Part shown: in pieces, positions 34,453-43,135 of the stretch
How positions within the stretch are numbered: position 1 is the stretch's first letter
Layout: every line of letters begins with the position of its first letter
NCBI RefSeq assembly: GCF_019468465.1
Contig: NZ_CP080519.1
Coordinates: forward strand, 8,611,001-8,675,000
DNA length: 64,000 nt
Direction: 5' to 3'
Origin: Amycolatopsis sp. DSM 110486
GTDB lineage: Bacteria > Actinomycetota > Actinomycetes > Mycobacteriales > Pseudonocardiaceae
Translations under genes and position numbers: made by a program
Notes under the pieces: generated by a model
Told to the model about the DNA's origin: nothing
The model's database searches: none
What the model saw: only the letters and a program-made list of their open reading frames with translations

Positions 34453-35094
34453 TCAGGCCGTCAGGCGCCGGTGCGTCGCGGTGCGGATGCAGCGGTTGAG
34501 TTCTTCGCCGTAGGGCAGGGCGATCAGGCCGGTGATCGCGGTGGCGATGCCGGCGAGGTAGCCGGCGGGTAGACGGTGGCGTTTGAGCCGCAGCCGCCAG
34601 GCGCTGCGGTGGCCGTCGGCGTGCAGGAGTTCACAGGCGTCTTTCCAGTGCAGGCAGGCGATCGCGGCCGTGCCCATGAACGGCAGGGATTCGAGGAAGC
34701 TGTGGATGTGCTGTTCGACGGGGGTGACTTCGCGGCCGCTGTCGACGGCGGTCTTGACGTCCCACAGGGCGGTGGCCTCGTGGGCGGCGATGGTGGCGGC
34801 CATGATGGTGAGGATGAGCGGGTTGATCTCGCACAGCAGGGCGAGGGTGATCGGTACGCCCACTTCGGCCATCATCAGCAGGTGGATCAGCGATTCGCGG
34901 GCGCCGGCGGTGTCCTGGATGTGGGTGCGGCGGTGCTGCCACCAGTCGAGCACGCCGGGGACGAACCACGCGGGGAGGATGCCGTAGAGCAGGTAGCGCA
35001 GGGTGGCTGACTCCACATCGGACGCTCGGTCGGGGATCCGCAGCCTCGGCCGATTGGTGACAGCGTTCTTCAGGGTTTTCAGCGGCGGCTTCAT
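34453..35094 (-). CDS. Histidine-rich membrane protein of unknown function
   Basis: A 213-residue protein with about four membrane segments: LRYLLYGILPAWFVPGVLDW, VGVPITLALLCEINPLILTI, LESLPFMGTAAIACLHW and LAGIATAITGLIALPYGEEL. Histidines lie in WWQHRRTHIQD, SLIHLLMMAE, AAHEATALWD and VEQHIHSFLE, spaced as in metal-binding membrane enzymes; this is only a resemblance. The ATG follows AAAGGACCGTGG. Confidence 0.75.
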   Translation of the reverse strand: MKPPLKTLKNAVTNRPRLRIPDRASDVESATLRYLLYGILPAWFVPGVLDWWQHRRTHIQDTAGARESLIHLLMMAEVGVPITLALLCEINPLILTIMAATIAAHEATALWDVKTAVDSGREVTPVEQHIHSFLESLPFMGTAAIACLHWKDACELLHADGHRSAWRLRLKRHRLPAGYLAGIATAITGLIALPYGEELNRCIRTATHRRLTA

Positions 35095-35443
35095 CCACGG
35101 TCCTTTCGCGTGCTGGCCAGGTCCACTACCTCGGTCGTGCGTTCGGCGAGGCAAACGAGGTGGCGTCGCCCGTCTGTGGCCCAACGCCGGTGACCAAGCG
35201 GTACAGCGATCCGCTCGCTCGACAACATCACCGAGAGAGCTACTCGCGCCGTCGCCCGCGTCCGGCTCGAGCGGCCCCAGCCGTCTGACGGATATCTTCG
35301 ATCCGGTGGTCAAGTGCGGTTGAACTGAGCCCAACCGGCAATTTCTCCGCAGGACCACCGAGTCGCGTGGCGAAGCGTCAATCACTCGGCAAGAGATCGA
35401 GCCGAGGGCTCGCTGAATCCGAAGGAGGGCACGATCTCCGCGA

Positions 35444-35776
35444 TCAGCGTCCGAGGGCGTTCTGCAGCTCCTTTTTGGTCATACTGGAGCGGCCCTTGAT
35501 GTTGCGCTTCTTGGCCTCGTTGTAAAGCTGGTCCTTCGTCGGCCCACCGGGGCCTTGCCGGTTGCCGGAACGCTTCCCGCCGCGTTTCTGCGGCGAGGTG
35601 TCGCGGGTCGAACTCTTGCTGGCCGTGCGGGATTCGCCGGACTGGGCCCGGTTCTTGTTGACCGTGCGCGCGGCGATTTCCTCGGCTCGCCCGGTGCTGG
35701 CGCCCTGCTTCTTCTGCGACGACTTGATGTGCTCGTACTGACGTTCGCGCTTGGTGCTCCAGCTTTGCTCAGGCAC
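35444..35776 (-). CDS. Lysine-rich protein with Rho-N/SAP-like C-terminus
   Basis: A 110-residue basic protein: TKRERQYEHIKSSQKKQGAS at the N-terminus, a basic linker (TVNKNRAQSGESRTASKSS), and TKDQLYNEAKKRNIKGRSSM then TKKELQNALGR, the Rho termination factor N-terminal/SAP-like motif that binds nucleic acid. Often labelled plasmid stabilisation protein. Starts at GTG after AAGGAGGAG. A GTTT-N16-GGGTAG promoter lies upstream. A broken copy is at 7480. Confidence 0.85.
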   Translation of the reverse strand: MPEQSWSTKRERQYEHIKSSQKKQGASTGRAEEIAARTVNKNRAQSGESRTASKSSTRDTSPQKRGGKRSGNRQGPGGPTKDQLYNEAKKRNIKGRSSMTKKELQNALGR

Positions 35777-35802
35777 GGCTCCTCCTTCGTCGTGACTCGT
35801 GG

Positions 35803-35828
35803 CTACCCGCTCGTGACAGCGGCAAAAC
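35803..35828 (-). promoter_or_regulatory. SigB/SigF-like promoter of the Rho-N-type gene
   Basis: On the minus strand: GTTT, 16 bases, GGGTAG, 27 bases before the GTG start. The decayed copy at 7.7 kb keeps the -35 but not the -10. Confidence 0.6.
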
Positions 35829-35911
35829 CGGCAAGTCTCACGGGGTGCATGAGATTCACTCCACCTGGGTACGTTGGTGATGTATGCGGTTCAGCCGAGC
35901 AGCCGCCAGTC

Positions 35912-35941
35912 GCAGCACCCCGGTGCCACCCGGGGTGCTGC
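35912..35941. terminator. Strong hairpin before the STAS gene
   Basis: Perfect 12-base arms (GCAGCACCCCGG and its complement) with a 6-base loop, about 60 bases before the STAS ATG. No thymine run; could be a terminator, attenuator or operator. Confidence 0.4.
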
Positions 35942-36001
35942 CAGACCCGCGACGCCGGTGTGACCCGTAGGTCGCCGGCCTCAACGGAGGTGACAGCGTT
36001 C

Positions 36002-36400
36002 ATGACGGGCCCATTTCCGCACAGCGCGGCGACGTTCACCGTCACCGGCAACCTCGACTCGACCGTGTTCGCCGCGACCGGCGACCTCGACTGCACCGTC
36101 GCCGACCACTTGCACGGCCGGCTGCTCGACGAGATCACGCTGCGCCCGCGCGCGTTGATCGTCGACTTGACTCGCGTGGGCTTCTGCTCCGCGCGGGCTT
36201 TGCGCGCTCTGCTCGCGGCTTCGGCCGAAGCCCACGCCGCCGGCATCCCGTGCGTGACCGTGAGCGATCAACAAGCGGTTCGGCGCCCGATCACCCTGCT
36301 GAAGCTGGACCACGTCCTCCTGCTGCACGAGAATCTCGCAGCCGCCCGGGAATGGCTGACGGTCTCGCATGGTGTCGCCGACGTCGCCGGCCATCGGTAG
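36002..36400 (+). CDS. STAS-domain anti-anti-sigma factor (copy 3)
   Basis: A 132-residue protein: FAATGDLDCTVADHLHGRLL, LIVDLTRVGFCSARALRALL and AHAAGIPCVTVSDQQAVRRP. Serine is present at the usual phosphorylation position (F-C-S-A-R-A-L). It may join the RsbW-like kinase at 26991. Starts at ATG after GGAGGTGAC. Confidence 0.83.
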   Translation: MTGPFPHSAATFTVTGNLDSTVFAATGDLDCTVADHLHGRLLDEITLRPRALIVDLTRVGFCSARALRALLAASAEAHAAGIPCVTVSDQQAVRRPITLLKLDHVLLLHENLAAAREWLTVSHGVADVAGHR

Positions 36401-36410
36401 CCGGTGGGGT

Positions 36411-36640
36411 TCAGGAGCCAGAGGGTGTGTGGCTGAGGTCGACGACGCAGAAGCGTTTGCCGTTGTGTACCTGTCCCAGCCGACATCGCGCGTGCCGAGT
36501 TCCTTGAGTCCGAAGATTTCGGCCTTCTATTCGGCCGCAGTGTCGACGAGAAGGCCGAGGTGCAGGCGCGGGCACGGCTCGACGGGGGACGTGCTGTGCA
36601 TGAGCCCCAACGTGGGTCCCAAGCCGCTGGGATGGGCGAG
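36411..36640 (-). pseudogene. VOC (glyoxalase-like) protein, copy 3, remnant
   Basis: Minus-strand pieces LGPTLGLMHSTSPVEPCPRL and HLGLLVDTAAE then a stop, and after a shift NGKRFCVVDLSHTPSGS. They match the second half of the VOC copies at 15230 and 25209. Confidence 0.65.
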
Positions 36641-36661
36641 GGCAGCGGTTGCTGGCTCCAT

Positions 36662-36900
36662 TCATCGGTGGCAACCAGCTTCAGCGCCGCGGTCCACGTC
36701 GCGGAGTTTGACGTTGGTGTCCTGCGACAGCATGCGAAGGATCTCGAATGCCTCGGCGGCCGTACAGTGACGTTGCGCCATCAGGACGCCCTTGGCCTGT
36801 TCGATCGGCGCCCGTGAGGACAACGTCCGCCGCAACTGCTCCACCTCGGTGTGCGCGGCGCGGTGGCGCTCCGCCAGATCGCTCTCGCCGTGCGGCCCGT
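36662..36900 (-). pseudogene. ANTAR-domain remnant
   Basis: The minus strand reads LRRTLSSRAPIEQAKGVLMA, QRHCTAAEAFEILRMLSQDT, NVKLRDVDRG: a nearly full ANTAR domain without a proper start or the usual final helix. By chance its frame is joined to the Rieske oxidoreductase remnant upstream, giving one long open frame that is not a real fusion. Confidence 0.6.
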
Positions 36901-37479
36901 CACCCGCTCCATCGCGGCCACTGCGCTCGGCGCGGGCCGGCACCTGCTGGGACGATGTGCTCCGAGATTCAATGCGAGTGCGGAGTGTCCTGGACTCATG
37001 CAGGCGCGGACGCCGGAAACTGCGGTGGCGCGCGGCGTGGTGGGGCCACGGTCCGGCACGCGTCCCCCGCTGCAGGATGGGCCGTCCCGCAGGGACGCCA
37101 CGGGTCGGCGACCGTGCTCGTGGCCGACCGGGCGACCGACCACGACCAGCTCGTTGAAGCGGCGGGCCCGGCCTCGCGAGAGTGCTCACGGCCAGTAGCA
37201 ACGCGCCAAGGTCGTTGCTGTTGGCAAGTAGGTCGAGGGTACCTTTCGCTCGCAGCATGCGACGGCTCAGGCCGCGGGCACGAGACAGAAGAACCCGCGC
37301 CCGCGCCGCACCCGCCGCATGCCGGGGCCGGTCAGCGTGCTGCCTCGCAGCCGCGTCATCCCCGGGAAATACCCTTGGCGTGGCCACCGAAAACCATGTT
37401 TCGATGTGGTTGCCCGTCGCGTCCGTGGCCTGCGGCGGCTCAGCGCGGATGGCGGCGCAACGGCCGGACGGCGGGGCCC

Positions 37480-38527
37480 TGGACGACCGCGCCGTCGGGT
37501 CGAAGCGGGAGCCGTGGCACGGGCAGTCCCAGGTGTGTTCCGCGTCGTTGAAGGTCACCAGGCAGCCGAGGTGCGTGCAGTGGGCTTCGACGGTGTGCAG
37601 ATCGCCGTTTTCCGCTCGGTAGGCGGCGACGAGTTCGGCGCCTACGCGGACCACGGCGCCCTGGCCCGGTCGTACCTGGCCCAGAGAGCGGCCCTGCTGC
37701 AGCACGGACACGTGGTCGCCGACGAGGTGGCGGCCGACCTCGAAGGCGTCTTCGGCGAGGCTGAGCACCGAGCGCGCGTCGAAGCGGTTGGGGTCGAACA
37801 GCGCGGCGGCGGGATGCTCCTCGCCGAGGATGCGGGCGCTCACGACCTGGCCTGCCGCGGTGCCGCCGGTCATGCCCCACTGGCCGAAGCCCGTCGCGAC
37901 CCACAGCGGGAGCGAGGCGGGTAGATAGCGGCCGGCGTACGGTAGACCGTCCAAAGTAGACAGATCGTGCGCGGACCAGCGGTGGGTCACGCGGTGCAGG
38001 CCCGCGTGTTCGCCGGCCCAGGCGGCGAGGCGTTCGTACCGTGCCTCGACGTGTGATTCGGCGCCGACGCGGTAGTGCTCGCCGCCGGCGACGACGATCG
38101 GGGTGCCGTCGGCGGTGTAGGCGCGCACCGAGTGGTGGGTGTCGGCGTCGAGGTACATGCCGTCCAGGGAGGTGTTGCCGGCCGCCGGGCCCGCGACGAC
38201 CAGGTCGCGCACCGGGTCGAGTCGGGCGAAGTAGACCCCTCGGTCGAACACGGGGTAGTGCGTGGCGACCACCACTTCGTCGGCCTCGACGTCACCCTGG
38301 GACGTCCGCACGACCCGGCCGCGCAAGTCGAGGCCCAGCGCGCGCGTGTGCTCGAGGACGGTGCCGCCCGCGTGTTCGACCTCGGCGGCGAGCCCGAGCA
38401 GCCAACGGCGGGGGTGGAAATGCGCTTGCCCGGCGACGCGTACAGCACCGAGGGCGGGCACGTCCAGCTCGACGTCCTTCACGTACGCCGCCGGGAGCCC
38501 GGCCTTCGTGGCCGCGTCGGCTTCCTT
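37480..38527 (-). pseudogene. FAD oxidoreductase with Rieske domain, truncated at both ends
   Basis: The minus strand begins abruptly at 38527 with DAATKAGLPAAYVKDVELDV and runs through a DAO-type fold (VVRTSQGDVEADEVVVATHY, LPLWVATGFGQWGMTGGTAA) into a Rieske 2Fe-2S domain with both ligand motifs, CTHLGC and CPCHGS. The frame breaks near 37500. The N-terminal third with the FAD dinucleotide motif is missing; the break lies where the AT-richer gene at 38528 ends. Confidence 0.75.
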
Positions 38528-38968
38528 CTAATTCAACCATGAATCAAATGGCGTTGCGCCATCAGGGAACCACCATTCAGAGTGCTTTCCGGCAGTCTCA
38601 AGGTCCGCATCGAATTGATACCTGTACTCAAACTCCACTTGAAAATAGAGCTCATGCTCTCCGCTTTCATCGATTACCTCAAGTTGCCGTGTAATGCCGA
38701 CGATAAAAGTCGAATCTGGCAGCCAGGTCACTTTTCCATATTGAAAGAGATACCCATCCGCGTCACGATCATCCGGGACATCGAACTCTGTCGCAGCGAA
38801 CGCGCGGGCAAGATCGACGAGAGTGGGGATGGCCGGACTAGTGGTTACATCCCCCACGACGAGGCTACGGGCGATGTCAATCGCATCAGCGACTGGGCGT
38901 TTGTTCGACAATCGAACCTCCGTTTGCGATGTTGCTAAGTTGGTCGCGCTCGTCGACTGCGCCACCAT
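38528..38968 (-). CDS. AT-richer hypothetical protein (possible immunity protein)
   Basis: A 146-residue acidic soluble protein: AIDIARSLVVGDVTTSPAIP, FQYGKVTWLPDSTFIVGITR, ELYFQVEFEYRYQFDADLET and a C-terminal WWFPDGATPFDSWLN. Codon use is clearly less GC-rich than its neighbours, a sign of recent transfer. It lies 25 bases after another foreign-looking ORF (38994) in the order toxin then immunity. That role is a guess from context only. Confidence 0.65.
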   Translation of the reverse strand: MVAQSTSATNLATSQTEVRLSNKRPVADAIDIARSLVVGDVTTSPAIPTLVDLARAFAATEFDVPDDRDADGYLFQYGKVTWLPDSTFIVGITRQLEVIDESGEHELYFQVEFEYRYQFDADLETAGKHSEWWFPDGATPFDSWLN

Positions 38969-38993
38969 ACTCGGACAACCAGCTAACCGGTGC

Positions 38994-39380
38994 CTACGGC
39001 CAGTAGCCACTCCGCAGCTGATTCCTGACGTGTCCGATCACGTCGAGAGCTTCATCCCTGCTCCCAGGGCTGTCCATAGTGCCGTCCAGTACGTGTTCTC
39101 CATACTTGAACAGCCTGTCCGCGTGAGTGCGGTCGCGGTCGATCACGCACTTCTCCGTGCCCGTGATCGTCACCCTCGGCTTTAGGCTGCCCGCAATGCG
39201 CATCGGGAGCATGCCAGACCTGCGCTGGAGTCTGGTGTGACCATCCTTTCCGTCGCGCTGATGCTCGCCGGGCACGGCATCGCGGACGACGGGCCGCGTC
39301 ACGCCTTCGGCCACACCTGACGGGCACGGTCCGGTGGCGCCTTGCTCGTCGTCCTGGTCGGCCTCGTCGGCCGATCGCAC
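38994..39380 (-). CDS. Hypothetical ORF (possible toxin C-terminal fragment)
   Basis: The last 70 residues look protein-like and charged: AGSLKPRVTITGTEKCVIDR, DRTHADRLFKYGEHVLDGTM, DEALDVIGHVRNQLRSGYWP. The first part is doubtful; starts at ATG 39212 or 39203 are also possible. Gene order and composition would fit the tip of a polymorphic toxin with its immunity gene following. No known nuclease motif was recognised. Confidence 0.4.
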   Translation of the reverse strand: MRSADEADQDDEQGATGPCPSGVAEGVTRPVVRDAVPGEHQRDGKDGHTRLQRRSGMLPMRIAGSLKPRVTITGTEKCVIDRDRTHADRLFKYGEHVLDGTMDSPGSRDEALDVIGHVRNQLRSGYWP

Positions 39381-39619
39381 GAGCAGTAGCGCCGCGGCCA
39401 GAATGGGGACACCGGCGGTGTAGCGTCGGCCACTACGAGTGCCGTGAGCACCGTCTGACCCGAGTTGCTCGAGTCCTTCAGCCCCTCACGCTGGCTACCA
39501 CGTCGAGCGTAGGAGTCCATCGTGCGTGAGCTTCGGCCGAGATTTGAAGCCCGGGAGTGGAACTCATAGTAGTGAGAGTTGCCGGTGGGGGAGCGTTCGC
39601 CGAGTGCGAGTGCGTCGGC

Positions 39620-40776
39620 TAGTGTCCTGCGTCGTTAATTCGTCGTCATTTAGACTCTGATGGCATGTCTGATGGTGTCGCGGGACGTCGGGGGCCGAAG
39701 CTTGAGCCGGTGCTGCTCACCGATGAGGAGCGGTCCACGCTGGAACGCTGGGTGCGGCGGCGAAATTCGGCGCAGGCTTTGGCTGCACGCTCTCGGATTG
39801 TGCTGGCGTGCGCCCAGGACGGTGTGCCTCCGGTTGTGGGTGTGGCGAAGGATCTCGGCGTGTCGCCGGACATGGTCCGCAAGTGGCGTCGACGATTCCT
39901 GGCACACCGTCTCGACGGGTTGGTCGATGAACCTCGGCCCGGTCGTCCGCCGGTGATCGGGGTCGAGGACGTGGAAGCGGTGGTGGTGGCGACTCTGGAG
40001 GAAATCCCGAAGGACGCTACGCACTGGTCGCGTGCGTCGATGGCGCAGCACAGTGGCTTGTCCAAGTCGACCGTCGGCCGGATTTGGCGGAAGTTTCAGC
40101 TCAAGCCGCACCTGACCGACACCTTCAAGCTGTCGACCGATCCGTTGTTCGTGGAGAAAGTGCACGACGTTGTCGGGTTGTATTTCAATCCGCCCGACGG
40201 TGCGATCGTGCTTTCTGTTGACGAGAAGTCCCAGATCCAGGCTTTGGATCGGTCCCAGCCGGTGCTTCCGATGATGCCCGGTATGCCTGAGCGTCGTACT
40301 CATGACTACGTTCGTAACGGTCTGACCACGCTGTTCGCGGCGTTCGACGTCGCCACCGGCGAGGTCGTCAGCGCCCTGCACCGCCGGCATCGGGCTGCGG
40401 AGTTCAAGAAGTTCCTCGCCAAGATCGACAAGCAGGTCCCCGCTCATCTGCAGATCCATCTGATCTGCGACAACTACGGCACCCACAAAACACCAGCGAT
40501 TCGGGCGTGGCTGGAACGGCACCCTCGTTTTCACATGCACTTCACTCCGACCGGTTCCTCCTGGATCAATCAGGTTGAGCGGTGGTTCGGTTTCCTTGCC
40601 GATCAGCAGATCAGGCGCGGTGTCCACAAGAACGTCCAGAACCTCGAAGCTGACATCCGCTCGTGGATCAAGGAATGGAACGACAACCCCAGGCCTTTCA
40701 TCTGGACCAAGACCGCCGCTGAGATCCTCGAGTCACTCGCCAACTTCTGCCGACGAATTTCTGACGCAGGACACTA
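39620..40776 (+). mobile_element. IS630-family insertion sequence B
   Basis: Terminal inverted repeats TAGTGTCCTGCGTC, then GTTAATTCGTCG on the left and AGAAATTCGTCG (reversed) on the right, with TA at both ends. Contains one intact transposase. Related to, but distinct from, element A at 18601. Confidence 0.9.
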
Positions 40777-40777
40777 G
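39665..40777 (+). CDS. IS630 family transposase B
   Basis: A 370-residue DDE transposase. HTH region [20 protein letters not shown] and [20 protein letters not shown]; catalytic motifs [33 protein letters not shown] and [19 protein letters not shown]. Intact. As in element A, the TAG stop lies in the target TA. Confidence 0.93.
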   Translation: MSDGVAGRRGPKLEPVLLTDEERSTLERWVRRRNSAQALAARSRIVLACAQDGVPPVVGVAKDLGVSPDMVRKWRRRFLAHRLDGLVDEPRPGRPPVIGVEDVEAVVVATLEEIPKDATHWSRASMAQHSGLSKSTVGRIWRKFQLKPHLTDTFKLSTDPLFVEKVHDVVGLYFNPPDGAIVLSVDEKSQIQALDRSQPVLPMMPGMPERRTHDYVRNGLTTLFAAFDVATGEVVSALHRRHRAAEFKKFLAKIDKQVPAHLQIHLICDNYGTHKTPAIRAWLERHPRFHMHFTPTGSSWINQVERWFGFLADQQIRRGVHKNVQNLEADIRSWIKEWNDNPRPFIWTKTAAEILESLANFCRRISDAGH

Positions 40778-40787
40778 TCTTTCGGCA

Positions 40788-40840
40788 TGATCTCCCAGAA
40801 CCTGGGAGATCTCCCATGCGGAGGGTTTCAATCGGACACT
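40788..40840 (+). repeat. Attachment-site-like repeat, copy 1
   Basis: Starts ATGATCTCCC, 7 bases, GGGAGATCTCCCATGCG, then AGGGTTTCAATCGGACAC. The same order, with a few changes and a short gap, is at 49699. Both copies lie just beyond the 3' end of a minus-strand serine recombinase, as expected for att sites of integrative elements. Confidence 0.65.
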
Positions 40841-40874
40841 CAATTACCCCATAGAGCCGCGTGCCGCGGCGAGG

Positions 40875-41222
40875 TCAGAGTAATAGCACCTGCCGTCCGG
40901 TGGTTTCGGTTGCGGCATGTATGCGTGGTGGGCCACAAGGTTTGACTTCATGCGTGGGACCGCCGTACATGATCGTCAGGTGACTCGACCTCAAGTAGTC
41001 CGCGATCGCGGAAGCGTCGTGGCCTACCTCTTCGGCAAACCGGGCGCGAAGATCGTTGAGTAAGCGGTCTTCGCGGACGTAGACATTCTTTGCAAGTCCT
41101 GGTGGGCGGTTGCGGGCGCCGGTGTGACCGTGGCGGCAGCGGTAGCCGGGCCGGCCGTTCGCCCAGCGCGACTCCAGTCGGCGGCCACAGAGCTGACATT
41201 GCACGAGGCCGGCCAGCATGTA
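40875..41222 (-). pseudogene. Serine recombinase (zinc-ribbon end) remnant
   Basis: The minus strand reads AYMLAGLVQCQLCGRRLESR, WANGRPGYRCRHGHTGARNR and KNVYVREDRLLNDLRARFAE, the zinc beta-ribbon and following segment of a large serine integrase. The catalytic N-terminus is missing; upstream the DNA switches to a plus-strand methyltransferase fragment at 41218. Confidence 0.75.
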
Positions 41223-41706
41223 CGCCGCCATCCACGCGGATCTTGAGCAGGACGATCCGACGCCGGAGCAACAGGACCTGTTGGCCGGGGTCGACCTCGT
41301 GATCTCGACCGGTTGCGTCGGGTACGTCACGGACAAGACCATCGCCCGGGTCGCGCACGGGTCGCGGCCGTGGATGGCGCATTTTGTGCTGCGGATGTTC
41401 TCCTACGACCCGGTCGCGGCAAGCCTGGCCGAGCTGGGCTACCAGAGCGTCGGCGTCGACGGTGTGTTCCGGCAGCGGAGGTTCGCCTCGGCGGAGGAGC
41501 AGACCCAGATCCTGGAGAAGCTCTCGAGCGCGGGTATGGACCCGGAGGGCCTGGAGACCGACGGCTGGCTGTACGCCCAGCTGTACATCTCCCGGCCGGC
41601 CGGCGCGGGCACAGAGCTCGCCACCGTGATGAACGCCGTGTCGCCTGGTTCAGTCACCAGTGTCACAAAGTTGGCGGATCCGCCACAGATCGGCGAATGC
41701 CACTAA
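41218..41706 (+). CDS. Methyltransferase-like C-terminal fragment
   Basis: A 162-residue open frame: LLAGVDLVISTGCVGYVTDK, MAHFVLRMFSYDPVAASLAE, then a C-terminal half ending in LYAQLYISRPAG. It resembles the second half of a class I SAM-dependent methyltransferase; the SAM-binding first half is missing because the frame begins at the recombinase junction. Probably non-functional. ISO: an IS5-type element follows directly at 41707. Confidence 0.5.
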   Translation: MYAAIHADLEQDDPTPEQQDLLAGVDLVISTGCVGYVTDKTIARVAHGSRPWMAHFVLRMFSYDPVAASLAELGYQSVGVDGVFRQRRFASAEEQTQILEKLSSAGMDPEGLETDGWLYAQLYISRPAGAGTELATVMNAVSPGSVTSVTKLADPPQIGECH

Positions 41707-41715
41707 GAGCGTGTC

Positions 41716-42177
41716 TCATGTGGTGAGTTTGCGGAGTTTCTTGTGGCAGGTGAGGCTGGCTCCGAGGATGAGGAAGGCGAGGAAGTGCTCGGCTTTGCGT
41801 TCGTAGCGCAGCGTCAGGCGTCGGTATCCGGTGAACCAGGCCATGGTCCGCTCGATCACCCAGCGATGCTTGCCGAGCTTGTCCTTGGATTCGACGCCTT
41901 TGCGGGCGATGCGGACCTTGATGCCGCGGTCGTGGACCCAGCACCGCAAGCCGGGCTGGTCGTAGGCCTTGTCGGCGTGCAGCTTGGCCGGCTTGCGCCG
42001 ACGGGGACCGCGGCGGGATTTGATCGCCGGGATCGCCATCACCAGTGGTTTGAGCGCATGGGAGTCGTTCGTATTCGCGGCGGAGACCGCGACTGCGAGC
42101 GGCAGCCCGGCGCGGTCGGACAGGGCGTGGATCTTCGAGCCGGGCTTGCCGCGGTCCACCGGGCTGGGACCGGTCAT
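41716..42177 (-). CDS. IS5-type transposase, second frame
   Basis: About 153 residues: SPVDRGKPGSKIHALSDRAG, LHADKAYDQPGLRCWVHDRG with the second Asp, and KHRWVIERTMAWFTGYRRLT with the catalytic Glu. Overlaps the first frame at ATGA; expressed through frameshifting as one transposase. Confidence 0.87.
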   Translation of the reverse strand: MTGPSPVDRGKPGSKIHALSDRAGLPLAVAVSAANTNDSHALKPLVMAIPAIKSRRGPRRRKPAKLHADKAYDQPGLRCWVHDRGIKVRIARKGVESKDKLGKHRWVIERTMAWFTGYRRLTLRYERKAEHFLAFLILGASLTCHKKLRKLTT

Positions 42178-42551
42178 AGATCCCCCCTTTTCGCCCGCAC
42201 GCAGGCACCATCCACGATCGCGCGGCTCCAGTCGATGAGGCCCTCGCTGCCGAGTTCATCCAAGAGCGCGTGGTGCAACTGCCGCCACAGCCCGGCCTTG
42301 GTCCACTGCCCGAAGCGGCGGTGTGCGGTCTGGAACGCCACCCCGAACGACGGCGGCAGATCCCGCCATGCACACCCGCTGGTCAGCACGTACACGATCG
42401 CCGTGAACACCGCGCGAGCGTCCACCGGGGCAGTGCCACCGCCCTGCGGACGCGGCCCGAACACCGGGATCAACGGCTCCGCCAGCTCCCACAGTTCATC
42501 CGGCACCAACCGCAACGACAACCGATCAACCACAGCAAGATCATCACTCAC
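42174..42551 (-). CDS. IS5-type transposase, first frame
   Basis: About 125 residues from GTG 42551: DELWELAEPLIPVFGPRPQG, VFTAIVYVLTSGCAWRDLPP, FGVAFQTAHRRFGQWTKAG and the first catalytic Asp near LIDWSRAIVDGACVRAKRGD. Ends at the slippery run; a shift there joins it to the second frame. Confidence 0.85.
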   Translation of the reverse strand: MSDDLAVVDRLSLRLVPDELWELAEPLIPVFGPRPQGGGTAPVDARAVFTAIVYVLTSGCAWRDLPPSFGVAFQTAHRRFGQWTKAGLWRQLHHALLDELGSEGLIDWSRAIVDGACVRAKRGDL

Positions 42552-42692
42552 CAACGACCGATCACCACGTAAGACACGCTCTAAGAATCCGCCATCGAAA
42601 GTGAGACCCTGCAGCGCGCTTGCAGGGGAGCCACACCGCACTCGGTGGCCGGCCACCCCACCAGCCTTGTTCGTGCAGGAGGGCGGACGGAC

Positions 42693-43133
42693 TCAGCGGG
42701 CCTGGTCCGGCCAGCCGTAGGCGTCGAAGACCGCGAGCGGGTCGAGGTAATCCCGCCAGTGCGCCACCTTGCGGTCCCTGATGGTGACGACGGAGACGAA
42801 GTGGTTGTCGTAGGCGTGTCCGGTGTGGACGGTGCGCCCGTGCACCGCGTACTCGAGGACGACCACCGACGTGGCGGGATCGTGGTGAACGGCCAGTTCG
42901 TCCGCGGCGTGCAGGATCATGCCCTGGCCGTACGGGCGGTACAGATCGACGATGGCCCGGCGTCCTTCGATCCGTCGCGGATACCCGGGCACGGTGATCA
43001 CGAACTCGAAGACCACGTCCTCGGCCAGGATGTCGAAGAAGTCCGATCGATCGACGAGCCCCGCCAGCCCTTCCTCGACGATCCGGAAGAACGGATCTAG
43101 AGCCGAGAAGTCGTCCATGGTGTACTCCGCCAT
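42693..43133 (-). CDS. NTF2-like (SnoaL-type) protein
   Basis: A 146-residue cone-shaped fold protein: DDFSALDPFFRIVEEGLAGL, FFDILAEDVVFEFVITVPGY, GRRAIVDLYRPYGQGMI and VAHWRDYLDPLAVFDAYGWP at the end. Such proteins are small isomerases, hydrolases or carriers of unknown ligand. The ATG follows AAAGGAA and lies 2 bases after the racemase stop, so it is the second gene of that operon. Confidence 0.82.
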   Translation of the reverse strand: MAEYTMDDFSALDPFFRIVEEGLAGLVDRSDFFDILAEDVVFEFVITVPGYPRRIEGRRAIVDLYRPYGQGMILHAADELAVHHDPATSVVVLEYAVHGRTVHTGHAYDNHFVSVVTIRDRKVAHWRDYLDPLAVFDAYGWPDQAR

Positions 43134-43135
43134 GC

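Larger units (their letters stand above)
41707..42581 (-). mobile_element. IS5-family (IS427-type) insertion sequence
   Basis: Inverted repeats starting GAGCGTGTCT at both ends, flanked by TAA (41704-41706, 42582-42584), as in the IS427 group. The transposase is split over two frames that meet at an AAAAGGGGGG run, the usual programmed-frameshift layout. It appears intact. Confidence 0.85.

Noticed and set aside
36662..38482. A 606-codon open frame that could be a Rieske oxidoreductase-ANTAR fusion.
   Set aside because: The Rieske part loses its frame near 37500 and the middle has no protein likeness; the ANTAR remnant is in the same frame by chance.
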